Positions 6,848 through 12,104 of a DNA stretch of 21,472 nt are shown here, in pieces. Source of the DNA: Candidatus Limnocylindrales bacterium (GTDB lineage Bacteria > Chloroflexota > Limnocylindria > Limnocylindrales > CSP1-4); assembly GCA_030647575.1 (NCBI GenBank), contig JAUSJS010000299.1, positions 1-21,472 on the forward strand, written 5' to 3'. A program made the translations under genes and the position numbers. Positions within the stretch are counted from its first letter, which is position 1, and each line of letters opens with the position of its first letter. The notes below the pieces were generated by a model. That model saw only the letters and a list, made by a program, of their open reading frames with translations. It was not told the DNA's origin and made no database searches.

Positions 6848-7183
6848 TCATTCCTCCTGCCCAATCAGTCCGGTCTCACCTGGCCGATGTCGCGCTCGCC
6901 GGCTCAATTGGTCAAGCGTGCGGGCGATCTCCGTTCCGACCTCGTCGAATTCTTCAAGCGTGAAGTGCAGATCCTTTTGCGCTTCACACCGAGTTCTTTG
7001 CGGGTGTATTGGAAGGAGTCCGCCGGCCTGCTGGCAGAGCCAGAGCGTCTGGATGAGCTTCAGGCCCGGTAGCTGGCCCGTCTGGTTCCGTTCCCTCAGG
7101 GCGGGATCCCCGTTGACCTTTGGATGGCCAAGCCGCCCGTGATCACGGCGATCCTGTGCGTCCGTGACAACCCTGCGCGCCAC
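6848..7183 (-). pseudogene. Degenerate second copy of the truncated haemoglobin
   Basis: From GTG 7183 this frame gives 111 residues. Residues 26-90 parallel the intact globin downstream: DPALRERN with NPALREWH, LPGLKLIQTLWLCQQAGG with LPGLKFMRTLWVCNVAGG, and LEEFDEVGTEIARTLD with PEEFDEVAAELGRTLD. The proximal His is replaced: EAQKDL stands where the intact copy has EAHREL (Gln69 against His90). The N-terminal A/B-helix part (YERLGG) is missing; the open frame upstream ends at a TAG near 7234 with unrelated residues. The C-terminal end also diverges. It lies 75 bp upstream of the intact gene, so it looks like a decayed tandem duplicate. A haem-free diverged protein is a less likely alternative. 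Confidence 0.72.
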
Positions 7184-7477
7184 CGCATCGTCGACATCGC
7201 CTCCTGTGGGCTGCGGGTGGGGATACTCGTCCTAGAGCATCTGTGAACGTTACCGGGCTCAGGTCTCAGAAGTCAGTGACTGTAGTCACGCAGGTGCGTT
7301 GCAAAGCCTGTCGGTTTGGCTCAGGCGACCGGTCAGGCTCGCCTCGACGGTCCGCCGGCATCCGATCGAAGCAACTGCTTGCAGCCACCTTTTCGATCGT
7401 CGTCGATGGAGAAGGAGGACGGGCTGCGAGCACCGGGGCGGAGCCACGGGCTCGATCCACACGAGCACGAGCTGCGG
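7184..7477. other. Intergenic region between the Crp/Fnr gene and the globins
   Basis: About 290 bp contain no supported gene. Short overlapping frames here on both strands look like noise. The region contains the GTGA-N6-TCAC dyad at 7276-7289 and a small GAGCC/GGCTC hairpin at 7441-7453 just after the Crp/Fnr stop, which may end or attenuate that transcript. A separate promoter for the globins could lie between them, but I could not identify clear hexamers. Confidence 0.35.
7276..7289. promoter_or_regulatory. Crp/Fnr-type binding site candidate (GTGA-N6-TCAC)
   Basis: GTGA at 7276-7279 and TCAC at 7286-7289 form a perfect dyad around the six bases CTGTAG, the core spacing of Crp-type sites. 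The outer two bases of N6 also pair, so the full palindrome is GTGACT/AGTCAC with a 2-base centre. It lies about 93 bp upstream of the degenerate globin start and 189 bp past the end of the Crp/Fnr gene. The regulator's recognition helix has Arg-Glu-x-x-Ser-Arg, which is compatible with reading GTGA. Confidence 0.5.
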
Positions 7478-8149
7478 CTAGACCAGGCGACGAAGCACGG
7501 CTTCATCCCGCATTTCAACACGGCCGCGCGAGAGGTGGATCGCGCCCGTCCGCTCGTAGGCCTCCATTAGGCGACTGACGACCTCACGGGCCGTTCCGAG
7601 CTCGGCGGCGATGTCCTCGTGTCTCATTGAGAGCACGCGCGCCGTGGCGAAGTGTTGAAGCAGGAGAGCGGCGAGGCGGCTTTCCATCGTGCGGAACGCG
7701 ACATCCTCGAGAATGGTCGTGACTTCGAACAGAGCCCGGGACATGGATTCATAGACAAAACTGCGCATCGGCTCACTCGTGCTCACCCACTCGCGCAAAG
7801 CGGCGCCGGGAACAACCACCGCCTCTGTCGCGACTTCAGCCCGAGCCGCCGCGATCGCGGGCCTCCCGAGCAAGACGGACAGCATGTTGACCAAGCTCGA
7901 CTGCTTGTCCCGCACGTGGTACAGGGTGATCTCGCGCCCAGTCGCCCCGATCTTGAAGACTCGAATGCTGCCCGTGCCTACCGCGACAAACTGGCTCGAC
8001 GGATCGCCTTCCCTGAAGAGCCACTCCCCGGGTGCCAGTCTCACGTACCGAGCTGCCGCCGAGATCCTTGCCTGCAACTCAGCGGGCACTCCTCGATAGA
8101 AGTCGGCCTGATCCAGAATGCTATGTGTGTCCAAGTCGTCAGGTCCCAA
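7478..8149 (-). CDS. Crp/Fnr-family transcriptional regulator
   Basis: The 223-residue protein has the Crp/Fnr layout: a cNMP-binding-like beta-roll at about 15-115 (APGEWLFREGDPSSQFVAVGTGSIRVFKIG), a long dimer helix at about 125-160, and a C-terminal winged helix at 155-222 with recognition helix GTAREVVSRLMEAY (185-198). Arg188, Glu189 and Arg193 align with the three GTGA-reading residues of E. coli CRP, whereas FNR has Val at the first position. No N-terminal Cys cluster is present, so it is not an Fe-S FNR. The ligand could be haem, a nucleotide or none. The first in-frame start is TTG 8149, right after an in-frame TGA; a TTG at 8134 is an alternative. It overlaps the end of the FAD-reductase remnant by 11 nt. 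Likely targets are the globins downstream. Confidence 0.88.
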   Translation of the reverse strand: MGPDDLDTHSILDQADFYRGVPAELQARISAAARYVRLAPGEWLFREGDPSSQFVAVGTGSIRVFKIGATGREITLYHVRDKQSSLVNMLSVLLGRPAIAAARAEVATEAVVVPGAALREWVSTSEPMRSFVYESMSRALFEVTTILEDVAFRTMESRLAALLLQHFATARVLSMRHEDIAAELGTAREVVSRLMEAYERTGAIHLSRGRVEMRDEAVLRRLV

Positions 8150-8357
8150 TCATCGTGGACCTGCTCGCCCAGATGGCCTCAGGGACGATGACGTCGAGCC
8201 GGCCGGCAGTCAAGTCTTCTGCTAGGCACGATTGCATATAGAGACAGTCTCGCGAGGGTGTGCAAAACCGGCCGTCGAAGCCGTCCTTGCGGAGCCCGGC
8301 CGCGGCGCTCGCTCCGGCGAGGCTCGCCCCGACGGTGACGAACGTCTGTTTGTTCAC
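8139..8357 (-). pseudogene. N-terminal remnant of an FAD-dependent ferredoxin reductase
   Basis: From GTG 8357, with GGAGGA 6 nt upstream, the frame begins VNKQTFVTVGASLAGASAAAG, then LRKDGFDGR. This is the typical FAD-binding Rossmann start of NAD(P)H:ferredoxin/rubredoxin reductases. After residue 32 the similarity stops: the expected strand and the PYERPPLSK block are replaced by unrelated residues and the frame ends after 72 codons, against about 400 for the family. The GTG overlaps the TGA of the preceding reductase gene (GTGA), so it was once the next cistron of the folE operon. The remainder has apparently been deleted, and the Crp/Fnr gene now abuts it. Confidence 0.65.
8235..8265 (-). 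promoter_or_regulatory. Possible promoter with internal dyad upstream of the Crp/Fnr gene
   Basis: Read on the minus strand, TTGCAC (8265-8260) and TATATG (8240-8235) are separated by 19 bp, or CTATAT by 18 bp, a plausible sigma-70-type promoter for the Crp/Fnr gene 86 bp downstream. A perfect GAGACaGTCTC dyad (8241-8251) lies between the boxes and could be an operator. It is embedded in the FAD-reductase remnant, which is consistent with that frame having lost coding constraint. Confidence 0.35.
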
Positions 8358-9265
8358 GACGCGTCCTCCGGGAATCGGTAGCGAAGAAAAAGGTGGTTGC
8401 CGGCCCGGCGGACCGACAGGAGCTCCCCCCACGAGGCTCGCTCCGGCCAGAGGGCGATGCCTTCGAGAAGCGCGAGCCGGCGAGAGTCGCGGTCGCGCCC
8501 GACCAACTGCGGCGCGAGCGTGAGGAACAGCTCGTCGAGCAGTCCTGCCGCGGCGAGTCCGGCGATCACGTGCGGTCCACCTTCGGACAGAACGACGCGA
8601 GCGCCCATCCGCCGGGCAAGATCGATCAGCGCCTCTGGCGCCACCTCATCACCGTCGCCGAGCGACTCGATCCGGGCGTCGTCGGGAAACCCGGCGGCAC
8701 GTAGGCGCTCGGCCGTACCGGCCGGTCCGGCGAGTACGACCGGGACGTCAGCGTTGCGGAACGCGGCATGCGTCGGGTCCAGGTCTCCGCTCGCGGTCAC
8801 GATGAGCGTCGCGGGCTCCGGGGCGAGGCCAAGCCGGCGTCTGAGATCGCGGTATAAACCAGCAGCCTGGGGGTGTGCCCGCGCGGGCGTCCAGCCCGTG
8901 CCCGCCGACGCGCGCACGGTCCCAGCGCCGACCAGCACGACGTCGGCCATAGCCCGGAGAAGACCCATCACGAAGCGATCGGTGGAGCTGAAGCCACTCA
9001 CCGCGCCGCCGCCGGTCCGCCCGTCTGGATCGAGGGCGACGGCGCCGTCGATCGTCTCGACGAAGTTCGCGATCACCGTCGGCCGGTCATCGCGAAGCGG
9101 GATCGTCAGGTCGCCACCGTAGGCGCGGCGAAGCTCGGCCGGAAGGCCGCCACGGACGCCCGTTGACGCCTCGGCTGGTGCCTCGAAGAGGAGGCTCAGG
9201 GGCTCCGTCCCTCGCGGTGCGCTCCTGGACGGGAGCGGGCGCGTGTCCAGGAGAGATGTCGTCAT
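8354..9265 (-). CDS. RibD C-terminal/DHFR-type pyrimidine reductase family protein
   Basis: The 303-residue protein contains a RibD_C/dihydrofolate-reductase-like domain (PF01872) at about residues 62-300. Motifs are VIANFVETIDGAVAL (64-78), DRFVMGLLRAMADVVLVGAGTVRA (96-119, NADPH-site type), GARVVLSEGGPHVIAGL (221-237) and LLDELFLTLAPQLVG (242-256). The deaminase half of true RibD is absent. The enzyme is an NAD(P)H-dependent reductase, probably of a pterin or pyrimidine intermediate, but the substrate is unknown. It starts at ATG 9265, overlapping the folE TGA as ATGA, which couples the two and suggests it acts on something derived from the FolE product. It is followed by the FAD-reductase remnant through a GTGA overlap. 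Confidence 0.88.
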   Translation of the reverse strand: MTTSLLDTRPLPSRSAPRGTEPLSLLFEAPAEASTGVRGGLPAELRRAYGGDLTIPLRDDRPTVIANFVETIDGAVALDPDGRTGGGAVSGFSSTDRFVMGLLRAMADVVLVGAGTVRASAGTGWTPARAHPQAAGLYRDLRRRLGLAPEPATLIVTASGDLDPTHAAFRNADVPVVLAGPAGTAERLRAAGFPDDARIESLGDGDEVAPEALIDLARRMGARVVLSEGGPHVIAGLAAAGLLDELFLTLAPQLVGRDRDSRRLALLEGIALWPERASWGELLSVRRAGNHLFLRYRFPEDAS

Positions 9266-9963
9266 CGTGAGCCACGCCCGATCCCGGCGATATCGCGGAA
9301 CTCGGCTCGGAGGCTGGCGTCGCGCTCGTACACGCCACGGTAGGCGGTCGTCCGCGTCCGTGACTCGTGCTCGCGCACCCCGCGCATCTGCGTGCACAGG
9401 TGTTCGGCCTCGAGATAGACCGCGACCCCGTGGGCCTGCGTCAAGCTCGCCAGCGAGTCCGCCAGCTGGTGGGTCATCCGTTCTTGGACCCCGAACCGTC
9501 GGGTGAGCACGCGGACCAGGCGGGTAAGCTTGCTGATGCCCAGAATCTCCTCGTGGGCGACGTAGCCCAACCAGGCCCGGCCGAAGAACGGCAGGGCATG
9601 GTGCTCGCACAGGGCGAAGAACGGGATCGGGCCCTCGACGATCTGCGCGAGCTCGCAGTTCGCGCCGCCGTGGCACTCCGTCGGGAACGACGTGACCAGC
9701 TTCGGATCTCCGTCATACCCGTCGGTGACGTCCACCAGGGCGGCCAACAGACGACGCGGCGTCTCGCGGGTGCCCGGCGTATCGAGGTCCAACCCGAGCG
9801 CCGAGAGGATCTCAGCGAGGTTGCGCTCGTAGCGCAGCCGGTCGGGCTTGGCGATGGCGCGTCGTCTGCCAGGTATGTGAGCCTTCCCGAGATCGAGGCC
9901 CTCCATGACATCGTCGTGCGGGAGGCCCGAAGCAAGCGGGTAGACGGTGACGGTCGCGGTCAT
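9262..9963 (-). CDS. folE: GTP cyclohydrolase I
   Basis: The enzyme converts GTP to 7,8-dihydroneopterin triphosphate, the first step of folate and other pterin synthesis, in the cytoplasm. The 233-residue product has the FolE signatures: ETPRRLLAALVDVTDGY (67-83), FALCEHHALPFFGRAWLGYV (116-135), GISKLTRLVRVLTRRFGVQERM (142-163) and EAEHLCTQMRGVRE (185-198). Cys119, His122 and Cys190 match the Zn ligands of the E. coli enzyme. ATG 9963 was chosen because the frame upstream of it runs antisense-like, Arg-rich and non-homologous, and overlaps the exported-protein gene. It is preceded by a strong hairpin at 10004-10037 and overlaps the reductase gene downstream by 4 nt. Confidence 0.96.
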   Translation of the reverse strand: MTATVTVYPLASGLPHDDVMEGLDLGKAHIPGRRRAIAKPDRLRYERNLAEILSALGLDLDTPGTRETPRRLLAALVDVTDGYDGDPKLVTSFPTECHGGANCELAQIVEGPIPFFALCEHHALPFFGRAWLGYVAHEEILGISKLTRLVRVLTRRFGVQERMTHQLADSLASLTQAHGVAVYLEAEHLCTQMRGVREHESRTRTTAYRGVYERDASLRAEFRDIAGIGRGSR

Positions 9964-10003
9964 GAGGGATCGGCTCTCCGTAGTGTTCGGGCGGGGGATT
10001 GGC

Positions 10004-10037
10004 CTCGGGAAGCTGCCGAGACCGGCGGCTTCCCGAG
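10004..10037 (-). terminator. Long hairpin between the exported-protein gene and folE
   Basis: CTCGGGAAGC (10004-10013) pairs perfectly with GCTTCCCGAG (10028-10037). Inside the loop, GCCG and CGGC form a second 4-bp stem after one mismatch, so the structure has about 14 pairs. It lies 10 bp past the exported-protein stop and 41 bp upstream of folE on the same strand. No U-tract follows, so it may stabilise or attenuate the message, or partly terminate it, rather than act as a classical terminator. Confidence 0.6.
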
Positions 10038-10046
10038 ACGGGGAGG

Positions 10047-10715
10047 TCAGTGGGCGAATTGCTCGGGGAACTGCCGGATGATCCCGTCGCTGAGCATGTC
10101 CGCCATCTCGAGGATCTCGGCGTGGACACGGTCGTACCCGACCACGTCGTCCGCGTAACGACCCTGGAGCCGGGCGACCGCCTCGGCGAGAGTGAGGTCG
10201 AGGTGCGCCTTCATCATCGCCTTCATGTCGGCGAGCGGCCAGTTCGCGGGATTGGCGGTGCTCAGGAACGTGGCGATCTCGTCGCCGTTCGCGTACCACC
10301 GTGCACTCGCGTCGGCGAGACTCGGAGCGTCGCCGGCCTTGGCGTCGGCGAGGACCTCGGCAGCGGTCAGGATGTGCACGCCCAGGAGCGCGGTCAGCTG
10401 CTCGCCGGCGGCCGTCCCGTAGAACGGCTTGATGGCATTCCCGATATCGACTTGGTTGGCCAGGAGACGGTCAACCGTGGGTCCGATGTCAGGCAGGTTC
10501 GAGGGATCGGTCGCAGCGCTGACGATGAACAGCCGGGTCCACGTGATGTGGTCCTCCCAGAGCTTGCGCATCGCGTCGTGGAAGGCCGCGCGGTGCGTCA
10601 CGGCACTGTGGGTGCTGGCTGCGTCCACCGCGGCCGCGCCGCCGAGTCGTGGCGCGAAAGCGATCGCGAGGCTAAGCGCTACCAGGACTGCTCCGCTCCG
10701 AATCAAGGTCCTCAT
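10047..10715 (-). CDS. Exported conserved protein of unknown function
   Basis: The 222-residue product has a clear signal peptide: a basic start MRTLIRSG, a hydrophobic core AVLVALSLAIAFA and a likely cleavage after GGAAA near residue 29. The mature part is alpha-helical and includes LWEDHITWTRLFIVSA, LLANQVDIGNAIKPFYG, ARWYANGDEIATFLS and AHLDLTLAEAV. The several conserved His, Asp and Trp positions could bind metal or haem, but I know no characterised member. Homologues I recall carry unreliable names such as acetylglutamate kinase, which this protein is not. ATG 10715 is well supported by AGGAGG 5 nt upstream. It sits between the 7-Cys protein gene and folE, 44 bp after the former. Confidence 0.82.
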   Translation of the reverse strand: MRTLIRSGAVLVALSLAIAFAPRLGGAAAVDAASTHSAVTHRAAFHDAMRKLWEDHITWTRLFIVSAATDPSNLPDIGPTVDRLLANQVDIGNAIKPFYGTAAGEQLTALLGVHILTAAEVLADAKAGDAPSLADASARWYANGDEIATFLSTANPANWPLADMKAMMKAHLDLTLAEAVARLQGRYADDVVGYDRVHAEILEMADMLSDGIIRQFPEQFAH

Positions 10716-10759
10716 CTGTTCCTCCTGTCCCCTGGCGACCAGGGATCGTGGCCGGGACT

Positions 10760-11005
10760 TCAGGCTGCGTCGCGGGCCGGGAAGACGCAGTCCGCGCACA
10801 AGGGCCGCCCATCGGGTTCGGCGGCACGCATGACGCACCCGAGGCAGATGTGGCGCTCCCAGGTGATCGCACCCGTCGCTTCATCGACATCCGGTCGTCC
10901 GCCGACGTAGCACGCGTGCTGGTGACGACAGACGTCACAGTTCGCGACGGTGGGGTCGCCTTGGTCGAAGTGGCGTTGGCTGGGTCTCGCTGTTGTGCGG
11001 TCCAT
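10760..11005 (-). CDS. Small Cys-rich (zinc-ribbon-like) protein
   Basis: The 81-residue protein has seven Cys: a CDVC pair (23, 26) followed by Cys32, CLGC (54, 57) and CADC (70, 73), with His28, 30 and 52 nearby. Three CxxC knuckles in such a short protein imply binding of Zn2+ or an Fe-S cluster. No family is recognised and no enzyme domain fits. The ATG at 11005 follows AGGAGG by 8 nt and a TTGACA-17-TATTTT promoter, making it the first gene of the minus-strand run leading to folE. The SufR-like regulator is divergent from it, so a metal or Fe-S theme links the two genes by context. Confidence 0.8.
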   Translation of the reverse strand: MDRTTARPSQRHFDQGDPTVANCDVCRHQHACYVGGRPDVDEATGAITWERHICLGCVMRAAEPDGRPLCADCVFPARDAA

Positions 11006-11027
11006 CGTCTGGCCTCCTGGTGGTTAC

Positions 11028-11051
11028 TAAAAATAGCGGCGGCTAGTTTTA
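11028..11051. promoter_or_regulatory. Dyad operator candidate overlapping the promoter
   Basis: Half-sites TAAAAATAGC (11028-11037) and GCTAGTTTTA (11042-11051) are inverted with nine of ten positions pairing across a 4-bp centre. The dyad covers the -10 box and spacer of the minus-strand promoter, so a bound protein would block RNA polymerase. The divergently encoded winged-helix regulator, whose gene starts 47 bp away, is the natural candidate. Confidence 0.55.
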
Positions 11052-11058
11052 TTGTCAA
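11030..11058 (-). promoter_or_regulatory. Sigma-70-type promoter of the Cys-rich protein/folE run
   Basis: On the minus strand a consensus -35 TTGACA (11058-11053) is separated by exactly 17 bp from TATTTT (11035-11030), which stands about 25 bp before the ATG at 11005. This is the strongest promoter match in the window and sits in an unusually AT-rich patch. It would drive the Cys-rich, exported, folE and reductase genes. Confidence 0.7.
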
Positions 11059-11061
11059 GGG

Positions 11062-11090
11062 TTAACGCAAGTTCAGATTTGTTTTATCCT
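11062..11090 (+). promoter_or_regulatory. Promoter of the SufR-like regulator, possibly leaderless
   Basis: TTAACG (11062-11067) and TATCCT (11085-11090) are spaced by 17 bp on the plus strand. The -10 box ends only 7 nt before the ATG at 11098, so transcription would start at or next to the start codon and give a leaderless mRNA. No ribosome site is visible upstream of this ATG, which agrees. Confidence 0.45.
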
Positions 11091-11097
11091 GCAGCCC

Positions 11098-11813
11098 ATG
11101 ACCGAGCCGACTTCTACCGCTGCGCCCCTCGCCGAGCGGCTCGAGGCAATCGCCGTCCTCGCCGAGCCGGTCCGACGGGCGCTCTTCTTGCACGTCGTTG
11201 GAGCGGCCGAGCCGGTCAGTCGCGATGAGGCAGCGTCGGCCGTTGGGATCTCGCGAGCGCTCGCGGCGTTCCATCTGGAGCGGCTCCTCGACGCAGGGCT
11301 GCTCGAGGCCGATTGCCGCCGTCGCGAGGACCGAGGTCGACCTGGCCGAGGGCGGCCGACCAAGCTCTACCGTCCGGCCAACCGCCAGCTCGAGTTGTCA
11401 GTCCCGCCTCGACAGTACGAACTGGCCGCTTTGCTCTTCACGGATGCCCTCGCCACGATCGAAGGCCGCCAGCCCTCGACGAGGCCGCGCGAGCGCACGG
11501 CCGCTCGCTCGGAGCGCGCGTTCGTCAGCGCGTCGGCCGGAGGGCAAGCATGGAGCGGTTGCTCAACGCGACCGGGCAAGTCCTCGCGGAGCAGGGCTTC
11601 GCCCCACACCGGTGCGAGGCGACCAGGCTCTGTCTCGCGAACTGTCCATTCGATGCATTGGCTAAACGCCACCGCGAAGTTGTCTGTCCGACCAACCTTG
11701 CTCTGGTCGACGGCCTGCTCGACGGAGCTGGGATCCATGGGGTGAAAGCCCACATGGAGCCTTCGCAGGGCCGATGCTGCATCGTCCTGGATAGGGGGAT
11801 GGTCGACATGTAG
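11098..11813 (+). pseudogene. SufR-like winged-helix regulator, frameshifted
   Basis: The first frame from ATG 11098 gives an ArsR/SufR-type winged helix. EPVRRALFLHVVG and VSRDEAASAVGISRALAAFHLERLLDAGLL fall at about residues 23-69, then a GRPTKLYRPA wing and LAALLFTDALA. Near base 11480 homology-like sequence passes to the -1 frame (ALDEAARAHGRSLG, then MERLLNATGQVLAEQGF), which runs to TAG at 11813. Read together this is about 238 residues, normal for the family. The second part holds CPFDALAKRHREVVC and GRCC, a C-x13-C-x29-C pattern close to the three Cys that bind the Fe-S cluster in SufR. Function would be Fe-S or redox-sensing repression. A real mutation and a one-base sequencing error are both possible; the unshifted frame loses all Cys ligands. 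Confidence 0.7.
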
Positions 11814-12104
11814 CGGGCGGTGCCAGAGCGCCCTCCGACCGAGGTCATCGCCCTGCCACTCGTCTCTCGTCACGCGTGGAGAAGGCGGGAACGGCGGTGG
11901 CGACGCTCGTGCGCCGCGGGCAGATGGTCCCTAATCACGTAGTCATCGGGACGTCGCCAACAGAGGCCCGAGTGCTGCCGCACCTCGCCGCGCCGAGTCG
12001 GTCCTCCGGGGACAATGACGTCGAGCGCTCGCAGTCCCCGATGCGTTTCCGCAGGCGTAACAGCTCGTCGCCCTCGCGCCTGATCTGTCAGCTGGCCGAC
12101 TCCG
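11814..12104. other. Convergent intergenic region
   Basis: About 290 bp separate the regulator from the end of the heme operon. No supported gene is present; the minus-strand frame at 11870-12418 is the shadow of hemY extended into noise. A small GGGCG/CGCCC hairpin (11815-11833) directly follows the regulator stop and may end its transcript. Confidence 0.4.
12007..12040 (-). terminator. Hairpin downstream of the heme operon
   Basis: CGGGGAC (12007-12013) pairs with GTCCCCG (12034-12040) and the enclosed 20 bases contain a perfect CGAGCGCTCG palindrome (12022-12031). It lies about 65-100 bp past the hemY stop. No U-tract is evident, so the terminator call rests on position and pairing. Confidence 0.35.

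Noticed and set aside
9266..9676. N-terminal extension of the RibD-C-type reductase to 440 residues.
   Set aside because: The extension lies inside folE in another frame and is Arg-rich; ATG 9265 with the ATGA overlap is the natural start.
8173..12025. Similarity between GACGATGACGTCGAG near 8184 and GACAATGACGTCGAG near 12011, with GTCCC-AATCA-like words nearby in both.
   Set aside because: About 15 bp of similarity with inconsistent spacing is within chance for this composition; not called as a repeat.
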